Of a DNA stretch of 16,112 bases, positions 6,688 to 14,189 are shown one piece after another. The number at the start of each line of letters is the position of its first letter. Within the stretch, counting starts at the first letter, position 1. Origin of the DNA: an uncultured Oscillospiraceae bacterium. Its GTDB lineage: Bacteria > Bacillota > Clostridia > Oscillospirales > Oscillospiraceae. The position numbers and the translations under genes were made by a program. The notes under the pieces were generated by a model. It was not told the DNA's origin, did not search any database, and was given only the letters and a program-made list of their open reading frames with translations. The stretch lies in assembly GCA_934591725.1 (NCBI GenBank), contig CAKTPR010000051.1:1-16112 (forward strand). Direction: 5' to 3'.

Positions 6688-6734
6688 ACCGCATAAGAAA
6701 GCACATGATAAACGCGTATGCTTTCTTATGCGGT
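6688..6734 (+). repeat. Perfect 16-bp inverted repeat between BMP and ATPase genes
   Basis: 6688-6703 pairs perfectly with 6719-6734 around a 15-nt loop. No T run follows, so it is not a simple terminator. It could stabilise the 5' end of the ATPase mRNA, block a nuclease moving from the 3' end, or be an operator. TTGACC (6682-6687) and TGATAA (6706-6711), 18 bp apart, form a weak promoter candidate overlapping the repeat. Confidence 0.8.
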
Positions 6735-6770
6735 ATTGGACTTTACTACATACATTAAGGAGTGACCGTA

Positions 6771-8303
6771 TTGGACAATAAGATCGCGGCAGTCAAAATG
6801 CGCAATATCACAAAGACCTTCGGCTCTGTCGTCGCAAATGACAGAGTCTGGCTCGATATATACAGGGGCGAGATACTTGCGCTCCTCGGCGAGAATGGCA
6901 GCGGCAAGACGACGCTCATGAATATGCTCGCCGGTATCTACTTCCCCGATGAGGGCGAGATAAGCATCGACGGCAAGCCTGTTGTCATAAGCTCCCCGAA
7001 GGACGCCTTCGACCTCGGCATCGGCATGATCCACCAGCACTTCAAGCTTGTCGATGTGCTGACCGCCGCGGAAAACATCGTCCTCGGCCTGCCCGGAAAG
7101 CTCGATCTGAAGGACGCCTCCGCCAAGATAAAGCAGATATGCGACGCTTACGGCTTCGAGGTCGACCCCAACCAGAAGATATACGATATGTCTGTTTCCC
7201 AGAAGCAGACGGTCGAGATAATAAAGGTGCTCTACCGCGGCGCGGATATCCTTATCCTCGATGAGCCGACCGCCGTCCTCACCCCGCAGGAGACGGACAA
7301 GCTCTTCGCCGTGCTGCGCAATATGCGCGACGACGGAAAAGCCGTCGTCATCATCACCCACAAGATGCACGAGGTCGAGGAGCTGTCCGACCGTGTCGCC
7401 GTCCTGCGCCACGGCCAGTTCATCGGCGATATGCGCACCAAGGACACGAATGCGCAGGAAATGACCAACATGATGGTCGGCCACGCGGTCACGCTCAATA
7501 TCGACAGACCCGATCCCGTCGACCCCAAGCCCCGCATCGAGGTCAGGAACCTCACCGTGCGCAGCATCGACGGTATCGTGAAGCTCGACGATGTGAGCTT
7601 CACTGCAAACTCCGGCGAGATCCTCGGCATCGCGGGCATTTCCGGCTGCGGCCAGAAGGAGCTGCTCGAAGCCATCGCCGGGCTCCAGCCGGTCGAATCC
7701 GGCAGCATCAGCTACGTCGAGGACGACGGCAAGGCTGATGAGCTCATCGGCAAGGATCCCCTCGCGATAGCGGACATGGGCGTTGCGCTCTCGTTCGTGC
7801 CTGAGGACAGACTCGGCATGGGTCTTGTCGGCAACATGGATCTTGCGGATAACATGATGCTCCGCTCGTTCCGCCGCGGCCACGGCCTGTTTACCGACCG
7901 CAAGTCCCCGCGCAAGCTCGCGCAGGAGGTCGTTGACGATCTCGAAGTCAGTACCCCCGGCATCTCCACTCCGGTGCGCCGCCTGTCCGGCGGCAACGTG
8001 CAGAAGGTGCTCGTCGGGCGTGAGATCGCGTCCGCCCCCACTGTGCTGCTCACGGCCTACGCCGTGCGCGGACTGGATATAAACTCTTCCTATACTATAT
8101 ATGATCTCATAAACCGGCAGAAGAAAAAAGGCGTCGCCGTCATATACGTCGGCGAGGATCTGGATGTGCTGCTGGAACTGGCCGACAGGATACTCGTCCT
8201 CTGCGGCGGCAAGGTCAGCGGTATCGTTGAGGGACGCAAGACCTCAAAGCGTGAGGTCGGCATGATGATGACAAAGCTTGGAGGTGACAAGGCCGATGAA
8301 TAA
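6771..8303 (+). CDS. Nucleoside ABC transporter, double ATP-binding subunit
   Basis: This 510-residue protein has two nucleotide-binding domains, as in sugar and BMP-type nucleoside importers (YufO/NupO class). Domain 1 has Walker A GENGSGKTT (about 40-48), an altered signature MSVSQKQ (140-146) and Walker B ILILDEPT (160-167). Domain 2 has a degenerate P-loop AGISGCGQKE (about 288-297) but a full LSGGNVQ signature (405-411), and the Walker B region reads VLLTAYAVRGLD with no DE pair. Hydrolysis therefore probably occurs at one composite site, the usual arrangement in this family. The start is TTG at 6771 because AAGGAG (6757-6762) lies eight bases before it; the upstream in-frame GTG at 6762 overlaps that Shine-Dalgarno sequence. 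Its end overlaps the first permease gene by 8 bases. Confidence 0.92.
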   Translation: MDNKIAAVKMRNITKTFGSVVANDRVWLDIYRGEILALLGENGSGKTTLMNMLAGIYFPDEGEISIDGKPVVISSPKDAFDLGIGMIHQHFKLVDVLTAAENIVLGLPGKLDLKDASAKIKQICDAYGFEVDPNQKIYDMSVSQKQTVEIIKVLYRGADILILDEPTAVLTPQETDKLFAVLRNMRDDGKAVVIITHKMHEVEELSDRVAVLRHGQFIGDMRTKDTNAQEMTNMMVGHAVTLNIDRPDPVDPKPRIEVRNLTVRSIDGIVKLDDVSFTANSGEILGIAGISGCGQKELLEAIAGLQPVESGSISYVEDDGKADELIGKDPLAIADMGVALSFVPEDRLGMGLVGNMDLADNMMLRSFRRGHGLFTDRKSPRKLAQEVVDDLEVSTPGISTPVRRLSGGNVQKVLVGREIASAPTVLLTAYAVRGLDINSSYTIYDLINRQKKKGVAVIYVGEDLDVLLELADRILVLCGGKVSGIVEGRKTSKREVGMMMTKLGGDKADE

Positions 8304-9396
8304 GCAGAAGCAGGAGCCGCTGGCTCACATTTCCAAGCGCGGCGCTATGCCGTGGTACAAGGCCTGGGCTATCCGCCTCGGCGCGATAGTCGCGGCACTG
8401 CTCGTGTGCGCGCTCGTCACCACCGTCACGACCGGTGAAAATCCGATCGCCGTATACGGCGCGATGATAAGCGGCGCTTTCGGCACTGCGCGCCGCAGCT
8501 GGATAACCTTTCAGGGCATGGCAGTTCTGCTGTGCATCTCCCTTGCCGTGACCCCCGCGTTCAAGATGCGCTTCTGGAACATCGGTGCCGAGGGTCAGAC
8601 CCTCGCCGGCTGCCTTGCGACAACGGCCGTCATGATCTGCCTGAGCGACAAGATGTCAAACGGTATGCTGATCCTCACCATGACCGTCGCGGCTGTCGCG
8701 GCAGGCGCGCTGTGGGGCTTCATCCCCGCCTTCTTCAAGGCCAAGTGGAACACGAATGAGACGCTCTTCACCCTGATGATGAACTATGTCGCGACCCAGC
8801 TCGTCGCGTACTTCATCATCGTGTGGGAAGTCCCCAAGGGCGCAGGGCAGATCGGCATCATCAATCAGGCTACCGAGCTTGGGTGGCTTCCGCAGCTCGG
8901 CGGGAACAAGTACCTGCTCAGCATAGTCGTCGCCGCGGTGGTAACGGTCGCGGTGTACGTGTACCTCAACTACTCCAAGCACGGCTATGAGATAAGCGTC
9001 GTCGGCGAGAGCGAGCGCACCGCGCGCTACGTCGGCATTAAGGTCGAGAAGGTGATCATGCGCACTATGGCACTTTCCGGTGCGATCTGCGGCCTTGCAG
9101 GTCTGCTGCTCGTCGGCGGCATCAACCACACCGTCACGACGACTATCGCCGGCGGCCGAGGCTTCACGGCGGTCATGGTGTCCTGGCTTGCAAAGTTCAA
9201 CCCCATCATCATGGTCTTTACCTCCCTGCTGCTCGTGTTCCTTGAGCGCGGCGCGGGCGAGATTTCCACTGCCTTCGGCCTGAACCATTCCTTCTCCGAT
9301 ATCCTTACCGGCATCATCCTGTTCTTCATCATCGGGAGCGAGTTCTTCATCAGCTATAAGATAAGCTTCCGCAAGGCCGCAAAGAAGGAGGACTGA
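8296..9396 (+). CDS. Nucleoside ABC transporter permease 1
   Basis: This integral membrane subunit has 366 residues and belongs to the BPD_transp_2 permease class (YufP/NupP-type). After a short basic cytoplasmic start come about eight to ten hydrophobic segments. Family landmarks include FWNIGAEGQTLAG, NTNETLFTLMMNYVA, the coupling-helix region VVGESERTARYVGIKVEK and GRGFTAVMVSWLAKFNP. ATG at 8296 is preferred: GGAGGTGA (8280-8287) lies eight bases upstream, whereas a TTG at 8278 would overlap that site. The ATG overlaps the ATPase stop codon, so coupled translation is likely. It pairs with the second permease to form the nucleoside channel. Confidence 0.92.
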   Translation: MNKQKQEPLAHISKRGAMPWYKAWAIRLGAIVAALLVCALVTTVTTGENPIAVYGAMISGAFGTARRSWITFQGMAVLLCISLAVTPAFKMRFWNIGAEGQTLAGCLATTAVMICLSDKMSNGMLILTMTVAAVAAGALWGFIPAFFKAKWNTNETLFTLMMNYVATQLVAYFIIVWEVPKGAGQIGIINQATELGWLPQLGGNKYLLSIVVAAVVTVAVYVYLNYSKHGYEISVVGESERTARYVGIKVEKVIMRTMALSGAICGLAGLLLVGGINHTVTTTIAGGRGFTAVMVSWLAKFNPIIMVFTSLLLVFLERGAGEISTAFGLNHSFSDILTGIILFFIIGSEFFISYKISFRKAAKKED

Positions 9397-9399
9397 GCA

Positions 9400-10395
9400 A
9401 TGTTTGATATAGTTTCCTTTATTCCGAGAGCCGTCGTTCAGGGCATCCCGCTGCTCTTCGGCAGCACCGGCGAGACGCTGACCGAGAAGTCCGGCAACCT
9501 CAACCTCGGTATCCCCGGCATCATGTATGTCGGCGGTATATGCGGCGTTATCGGCGCATTCGCGTATGAGCAGTCCGCAGGCTCCGCGGAAGCCATGAGC
9601 GGCTTTCTCGCGATAATGATCCCGCTGCTGTGCTCCCTGCTCGGGTCGCTGCTGATGGGGCTTCTCTACTGCTTCCTCACCGTCTCCCTGCGCGCGAACC
9701 AGAACGTCACCGGTCTTGCTATGACGACCTTCGGCGTCGGCTTCGGCAACTTCTTCGGCGGCTCGCTCATCAAGCTCACCGGCAGCGAAGTCCCGTCCAT
9801 CGCCCTGTCCGCGACGAGCGCCTACTACAGCCGCTCTCTTCCCATAGCCGATAAGCTCGGCTGGTTCGGCAAGATATTCCTGAGCTACGGCTTCCTCGCC
9901 TACGCCGCAATAATCATAGCACTTGCTGCGGCCTACGTCCTCAAGCACACCCGCGTCGGCCTGCACCTGCGCGCCGTCGGCGAGAGCCCGAACACCGCGG
10001 ACGCTGCCGGTATCGATGTTAAGAAGTACAAGTACATCGCCACCTGCGTCGGCAGCATGATCGCCGGCCTCGGCGGCCTGTACTATGTCATGGACTACGC
10101 CTGCGGCATCTGGTCGAACGACGCTTTCGGCGACCGCGGCTGGCTCGCCATCGCGCTCGTTATCTTCACGATCTGGAAGCCGGATGTCGGCGTGATATCC
10201 TCCATCCTCTTCGGCGGCCTGTATATCCTGTATCTGTTCCTGCCCACCGGCACGAACCTCGCCGTCAAGGAGCTGTATAAGATGATCCCCTACATTGTCA
10301 CTATCGTTGTTCTGGTCATCTCCTCCATGCGCGATAAGCGCGAGAATCAGCCCCCCGCCTCCCTCGGCCTTGCCTACTTCCGAGAAGAACGGTAA
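9400..10395 (+). CDS. Nucleoside ABC transporter permease 2
   Basis: This second membrane subunit (331 residues, YufQ/NupQ-type) starts three bases after the stop of permease 1, with AGGAGG in the end of that gene. It has about eight hydrophobic segments and the family motifs ETLTEKSGNLNLGIPGI (split-site after the first helix, about 24-40), the coupling region AVGESPNTADAAGIDVKKYK and GDRGWLAIALVIFTIWKP. It completes the importer with the lipoprotein, ATPase and permease 1. The operon ends at the bidirectional terminator 16 bases later. Confidence 0.92.
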   Translation: MFDIVSFIPRAVVQGIPLLFGSTGETLTEKSGNLNLGIPGIMYVGGICGVIGAFAYEQSAGSAEAMSGFLAIMIPLLCSLLGSLLMGLLYCFLTVSLRANQNVTGLAMTTFGVGFGNFFGGSLIKLTGSEVPSIALSATSAYYSRSLPIADKLGWFGKIFLSYGFLAYAAIIIALAAAYVLKHTRVGLHLRAVGESPNTADAAGIDVKKYKYIATCVGSMIAGLGGLYYVMDYACGIWSNDAFGDRGWLAIALVIFTIWKPDVGVISSILFGGLYILYLFLPTGTNLAVKELYKMIPYIVTIVVLVISSMRDKRENQPPASLGLAYFREER

Positions 10396-10411
10396 ATAGA
10401 TATAATAAAAC

Positions 10412-10440
10412 TCAGCCCCGGACGAATTGTCCGGGGCTGA
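10412..10440. terminator. Bidirectional terminator between convergent operons
   Basis: A perfect 12-bp stem (10412-10423 with 10429-10440) with a 5-nt loop. On the minus strand it is followed by G and then TTTTATTATAT, so it is a good terminator for the leftward MBOAT/SGNH operon; on the plus strand the trailing TACTTTACTT is a weaker tail for the transporter operon. It lies between stop codons only 49 bases apart. Confidence 0.85.
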
Positions 10441-10444
10441 TACT

Positions 10445-11896
10445 TTACTTCTGAAAATAATCCGTGCGGGCAAAGACACCGTCCGCGCCGAGCCCGAAGG
10501 AGTGGCAGCACTCCGGGATGGGCTCCAGCTCCGGCGTGAATACGAACACCCTCACATCTCCATCGCCGGGAAAGCCAACGACACTCAGGGGATATGACTG
10601 CGCCCCTACGGATAACTCCGACAGGTCGGCGGAAAGTTTTATGCCACCGCTGCCGTCATAAATGCCGCTGCCCGACGCTTCATAGCTTGCCGCCGCGGCA
10701 CGGTCGGTGAGGAGCAGGTACTCTTCGCCGCTCTCCGCGGCTTTCCTGAGTTTGGGAAGTTCCGTCCCGGCGGCGTTCTCTATGAGCTTCATGACCCGGT
10801 CGTTCTCGAAAAGCTCGGATCCGGCCGGGATGTAAATAAGGCTTGAATAGCGCTCATAGGAGAGCATCAGCAGAGCTCTGCTCAGATCCGTTTCATCCGC
10901 CAGCTGCTGCTCCCGCGTCTTCAGATATTCCTGATAGTCCGCATCCCACGAGGAATAGCCGGCTTCCCCGCGGTGATCCGCAAGCCCGTATTCTTCGGAG
11001 AGCAGGCGGCCCAGATAGCGGGTGAGCTTCCTTGCACCGGAAATGTTCAGGTGCGAATTTGCATCATACATATCCGTGTAATAATCAACGATGTCGGTAT
11101 CAAGGAAATTGATGAACTCAACGCCCAGCTCCGCCGCGGTCTCCTCGGCGACGGAGGTCTGCCACCTTTCCGTATTCGTGGCCGGGTGCGGCGTATAGCT
11201 GAAAACAAGCTTTATGCCGCGCTCGCTGCATAGCTGCGCGATACGCCGCATATTATCAATGCTTTTTTCTATCTTCGCATAGTCGGTATCCGCAGGCGTA
11301 GTGCTGTCGAACTCCGGTACTACGCTGCCGACACACTCGAAGGCACCGAGCGCGTCACTCTTATCGTTGTGAAAATCGTCCGGCTCCAGTTCTGCCCAAC
11401 GGTTATGGAATTTGGAAAAGGGCCAGATAACGGCAAACATATCGTCAAAGGAGTACTCGTCCAGCGGGAAAATATCCAGCGCCGTCCTGACCTTGTTGAA
11501 GGAGAACGGGAAAGCAGCCATGACCGCCTGAATGAAAGACAGAGATTCCTCCGTCGTCCGCGCCAGAAGGCAGCAGTCCACCACTACAAGTTCGGGGTCG
11601 GCATAGTCCAGCGCGTTCACCAGCGCCCAGTAGTAGGTCTGCACCGTGGTGCCGGGAAAACCGAGATTATAGCTGGTGATGCCGAACTCGTTCCACAGTT
11701 CCATCGGGAAAACAGAGTCTCTTATCCTGCTGTTGCCGAATAAGAGCACATCGCAGTCCCCGGCCTTATCCACGAAGGTGCCCTTTTCCTTATAGGTTTC
11801 CTTCCAAACCGTCAGCACTGTCAGATAGGACAGGAGCAGGGCGATAATAACGCATGCCGCTATGACTCCGGCTATGCGGGAAAATCTTTTCTTCAT
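10445..11896 (-). CDS. SGNH/DltD-like partner of the MBOAT acyltransferase
   Basis: This 483-residue protein has one N-terminal membrane helix (about 8-30) and an extracytoplasmic domain. The SGNH-like core starts with VLLFGNSRIRDSVFP, in which S56 sits at the nucleophile position. NLGFPGTTVQT and ELVVVD follow, and DANSHLN (278-284) has H282 in the place of the catalytic histidine with D278 nearby. This layout is that of DltD/AlgJ/AlgX-type partners that accept or transfer acyl groups from an MBOAT protein. Residues from about 330 to 483 form an additional, probably beta-rich region that I do not recognise. The ATG lies 13 bases after the MBOAT stop, so both are in one operon. The likely job is O-acylation of an exported polysaccharide or wall polymer; the acceptor is unknown. 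Confidence 0.75.
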   Translation of the reverse strand: MKKRFSRIAGVIAACVIIALLLSYLTVLTVWKETYKEKGTFVDKAGDCDVLLFGNSRIRDSVFPMELWNEFGITSYNLGFPGTTVQTYYWALVNALDYADPELVVVDCCLLARTTEESLSFIQAVMAAFPFSFNKVRTALDIFPLDEYSFDDMFAVIWPFSKFHNRWAELEPDDFHNDKSDALGAFECVGSVVPEFDSTTPADTDYAKIEKSIDNMRRIAQLCSERGIKLVFSYTPHPATNTERWQTSVAEETAAELGVEFINFLDTDIVDYYTDMYDANSHLNISGARKLTRYLGRLLSEEYGLADHRGEAGYSSWDADYQEYLKTREQQLADETDLSRALLMLSYERYSSLIYIPAGSELFENDRVMKLIENAAGTELPKLRKAAESGEEYLLLTDRAAAASYEASGSGIYDGSGGIKLSADLSELSVGAQSYPLSVVGFPGDGDVRVFVFTPELEPIPECCHSFGLGADGVFARTDYFQK

Positions 11897-11909
11897 GCCA
11901 TGCGCCCCC

Positions 11910-13406
11910 TTAGAACTGGAAATAGATAAAGCTTGCCGCGTTGTACGCGCCGCCCCATACTCCGAAAAGCAGAATGGCTACGGCGGACAGCGATATGACC
12001 AGCGCCTGGAACAGCCAGTCCTGCTCCATTATGCGGGCGCGTACCTTTACCCCGCGGTATTTCAGCACATCGGCAAAGGTGAGGAGAATGAGCGCGGCAA
12101 AGAGGATCAGGATATTCGGCTCGTCCAGCGCGCCTGCGAATATTACCCAGTTCAGCAGCACCTCCGGCTTTATGTACAGCATGCTCCGGAGCATCGTGAG
12201 CGCAGGGCGGAGCTCATGCGCCCTGAAAAAGACCCATGACACGTCGATCAGCGCAAATGTTATCAGTATCTGGCCAAGCCTGTAGCCGAAGCTGTCCTCC
12301 TTCAGGCACAGCGCGCCGGAAAGCTTTTTCCTCAGCGGGCGCAGCCAGTCGCCGATGACCTGATAAAGCCCGTTCAGAGCGCCCCATACCACAAAGCCCC
12401 AGTTTGCTCCGTGCCACAGGCCGCTGACGGCAAAGGTGATCATTATATTGAGGTGCTTCCTGAGCTTTCCCTTTCTGTTCCCGCCGAGGGGGATGTACAG
12501 ATAATCCTTGAACCAGCTGGAGAGCGAGATGTGCCACCTGCGCCAGAACTCTGCCACGGAGCGTGAGAAATATGGCGTGTTGAAATTCTCCATCAGCTCG
12601 ACGCCCAGCATCTTTGCCGAGCCCATCGCGATGGCCGAATAGCCGCCGAAGTCGCAGTATATCTGCACCGCGAACAGAACTGTCGCCGCGATAACTGTAA
12701 GGCCGCCGTAGTCCGCATAGTTCGGGCCGTATATCTGGTCGACGAAAATGGCTATCCTGTCCGCGATGACTATCTTCATGAAGAAGCCCCACAGCATCAG
12801 GTAAAGCCCTTCCTGCATGTTTTCAAACCGGAACTTCTTCGGCGTCTCAAGCTGAGAGAGAAGGTTCTTGCTCCGCTCGATAGGCCCGGCGACGAGCTGC
12901 GGGAAGAAGGAGACGAACAGCGCATAGCGCAGCAGATTCCGCTCGGCCTTTATTTCCCCGCGGTAAACGTCTATGGTGTAGCCCAGCGCCTGAAAGGTGT
13001 AAAAGGAGATGCCGACCGGCAGCAGGATATCGAAGCTTGGCCGGTTGAGCTGGAGGTTCACTGCGGAGAGAACGAGGTTCAGGTTATCCAGCATGAAGTA
13101 GAAATACTTGAAGAAGAACAGTATGCCGAGGTTTATCACCAGACACAGCGCCACAACGGCCTTTTTCTTTTTCGAGCGCTCTTCATCCGTGAGCTGTGCG
13201 GCGTTCAGCCTGGCCAGCCAGAGCCCGCAGGCATAGGTCACGACTATCGACCCCGCGATAAGCGTAATGTACGCCGCGTTCCAGCACATATAGAAAAAGC
13301 AGCTGCATATGAGCAGCCATATATATTTCACCCTGTCCGGCAGCACATAATACACCAGCAGCACCAGCGGCAGAAACAGCATGAATTGTATGGAGTTAAA
13401 GAGCAT
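11910..13406 (-). CDS. MBOAT family O-acyltransferase (DltB/AlgI-like)
   Basis: This polytopic membrane enzyme of 498 residues moves an acyl group, commonly acetyl, from the cytoplasm to an extracytoplasmic polymer. Signature stretches are LPVGISFYTFQALGYTIDVY (about 129-148), FPQLVAGPIER (168-178), FWRRWHISLSSWFKDYLYIP (287-306) and SGLWHGANWGF (328-338); H332 is the conserved MBOAT histidine and H292 the histidine of the preceding block. Length is typical for AlgI/DltB relatives. GAGG lies eight bases before the ATG at 13406. It is transcribed first, with the SGNH-like partner next. No dltA or dltC is present, so D-alanylation of teichoic acid is unlikely and polysaccharide O-acetylation is the better guess. 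No glycan synthesis genes are adjacent. Confidence 0.93.
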   Translation of the reverse strand: MLFNSIQFMLFLPLVLLVYYVLPDRVKYIWLLICSCFFYMCWNAAYITLIAGSIVVTYACGLWLARLNAAQLTDEERSKKKKAVVALCLVINLGILFFFKYFYFMLDNLNLVLSAVNLQLNRPSFDILLPVGISFYTFQALGYTIDVYRGEIKAERNLLRYALFVSFFPQLVAGPIERSKNLLSQLETPKKFRFENMQEGLYLMLWGFFMKIVIADRIAIFVDQIYGPNYADYGGLTVIAATVLFAVQIYCDFGGYSAIAMGSAKMLGVELMENFNTPYFSRSVAEFWRRWHISLSSWFKDYLYIPLGGNRKGKLRKHLNIMITFAVSGLWHGANWGFVVWGALNGLYQVIGDWLRPLRKKLSGALCLKEDSFGYRLGQILITFALIDVSWVFFRAHELRPALTMLRSMLYIKPEVLLNWVIFAGALDEPNILILFAALILLTFADVLKYRGVKVRARIMEQDWLFQALVISLSAVAILLFGVWGGAYNAASFIYFQF

Positions 13407-13455
13407 GGCCGTATCCTCACTTATGCGCAGTTATATATACTTAAATAATGTAGAA

Positions 13456-13484
13456 ATTATAAAGTTGGAAAAGCATCTTGTCAA
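13456..13484 (-). promoter_or_regulatory. Consensus promoter of the MBOAT operon
   Basis: On the minus strand TTGACA (13479-13484) and TATAAT (13456-13461) are both exact with 17 bp between. A second TTGACA (13495-13500) lies 16 bp upstream within a short direct repeat CTTGACAA; it has no matching -10 and may be an accident or part of a regulator site. The leader is about 45 nt. Confidence 0.82.
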
Positions 13485-13515
13485 GTAAACGCTTTGTCAA
13501 GCAGAAAAGCCGCCG

Positions 13516-14028
13516 TCACATCCCGTATTCCGCGACCTGCTTTGCAATGAACTTCGAGCGCGTGAGCAGCAGAAGTACCGCCGCCTGTACCGGCAGCATG
13601 ACCGCCAGCTGTACCGCGCGCGTCGCGAGCATCGCGGCATAGGAATTGCCGGTGATGAAGGAGATCATCGCGGAGTTTGCAAGGAAGGAGACTATCAGGC
13701 AGTTGAGCGCCGCCGCGAGAACGGCAGGGAGCCACGAGCGGGAGCGCTTATACAGGCACAGGCCGAATATCAGCCCCGTGACCGCAGCAGTCAGCGTGAA
13801 GCCGGGAAAATACGCGCCGGTCGGGAACGCGAGCGAGCCGATGAGGTCGCCCAGCGCGGAGATGAGAGCCGCCCATGCGGGGCCGTAGAGCATCGCGCAC
13901 AGCGCGATCGCGGCAAAGCCGAGGCCGATCTTCATAAGCGGGGTGTTGAACGCGAACACCCGCGTCAGCAGCACATCCGCCGCGAGCAGTATCGCCGAGA
14001 CGGCGAGCTTACGTGTAGTTATCTTCAT
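13516..14028 (-). CDS. folT: Folate-specific ECF transporter S component
   Basis: FolT is the small membrane protein that binds folate and joins the shared energy-coupling module (EcfA, EcfA', EcfT), encoded elsewhere. The 170 residues and six predicted membrane segments fit the family. PLMKIGLGFAAIALCAMLYG (30-49), ISALGDLIGSL (56-66) and GAYFPGFTLTAAVTG (71-85) are typical of folate S components. The start is the ATG at 14028 giving MKITTRKL, with AAAGGTGG about 10 bases upstream; the longer frame to 14148 adds a non-family extension that overlaps the promoter. It is transcribed alone, divergently from sigG. The leader is too short for a tetrahydrofolate riboswitch and I recognise none. Confidence 0.88.
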   Translation of the reverse strand: MKITTRKLAVSAILLAADVLLTRVFAFNTPLMKIGLGFAAIALCAMLYGPAWAALISALGDLIGSLAFPTGAYFPGFTLTAAVTGLIFGLCLYKRSRSWLPAVLAAALNCLIVSFLANSAMISFITGNSYAAMLATRAVQLAVMLPVQAAVLLLLTRSKFIAKQVAEYGM

Positions 14029-14079
14029 TATTATAATACCACCTTTCTTGCCATCAGCTGCCAAGGACATACGGGCATT

Positions 14080-14108
14080 AGAATACCACACGGCGGCGCG
14101 GAGCACAA
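14080..14108 (-). promoter_or_regulatory. Candidate folT promoter
   Basis: On the minus strand TTGTGC (14103-14108), 17 bp, TATTCT (14080-14085), with a start site near 14073 and about 45 nt of leader. It is a moderate vegetative match. It lies just left of the candidate sigma-F promoter for sigG on the other strand, with which it overlaps little. Confidence 0.5.
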
Positions 14109-14113
14109 GCCGC

Positions 14114-14143
14114 GTATCAAATTTCCCAAGACGGGAAATAATA
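14114..14143 (+). promoter_or_regulatory. Candidate sigma-F promoter of sigG
   Basis: GTATC (14114-14118), a 15-bp spacer and GGAAATAATA (14134-14143). The downstream element fits the sigma-F pattern GGNNANAHTR at every position; the upstream element fits GYATR except the last base. In Bacillus sigG is transcribed by sigma-F in the forespore, so this is the expected promoter type. The start site would be near 14150, about 40-50 nt before the gene. Confidence 0.55.
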
Positions 14144-14189
14144 ACCACACTCTTGGACGGGCGCTTATGCGTTCTCCGGAAAAAAAGGA

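Noticed and set aside
8656..10479. 607-residue open frame antisense to both permease genes
   Set aside because: The translated sequence is highly charged and low in complexity, without recognised motifs; open antisense frames are expected opposite GC-rich biased genes, and both permeases on the plus strand are clearly real.
14029..14110. Tetrahydrofolate riboswitch before folT
   Set aside because: The predicted leader is about 45 nt and I see no conserved THF aptamer sequence, even if a longer transcript is assumed.
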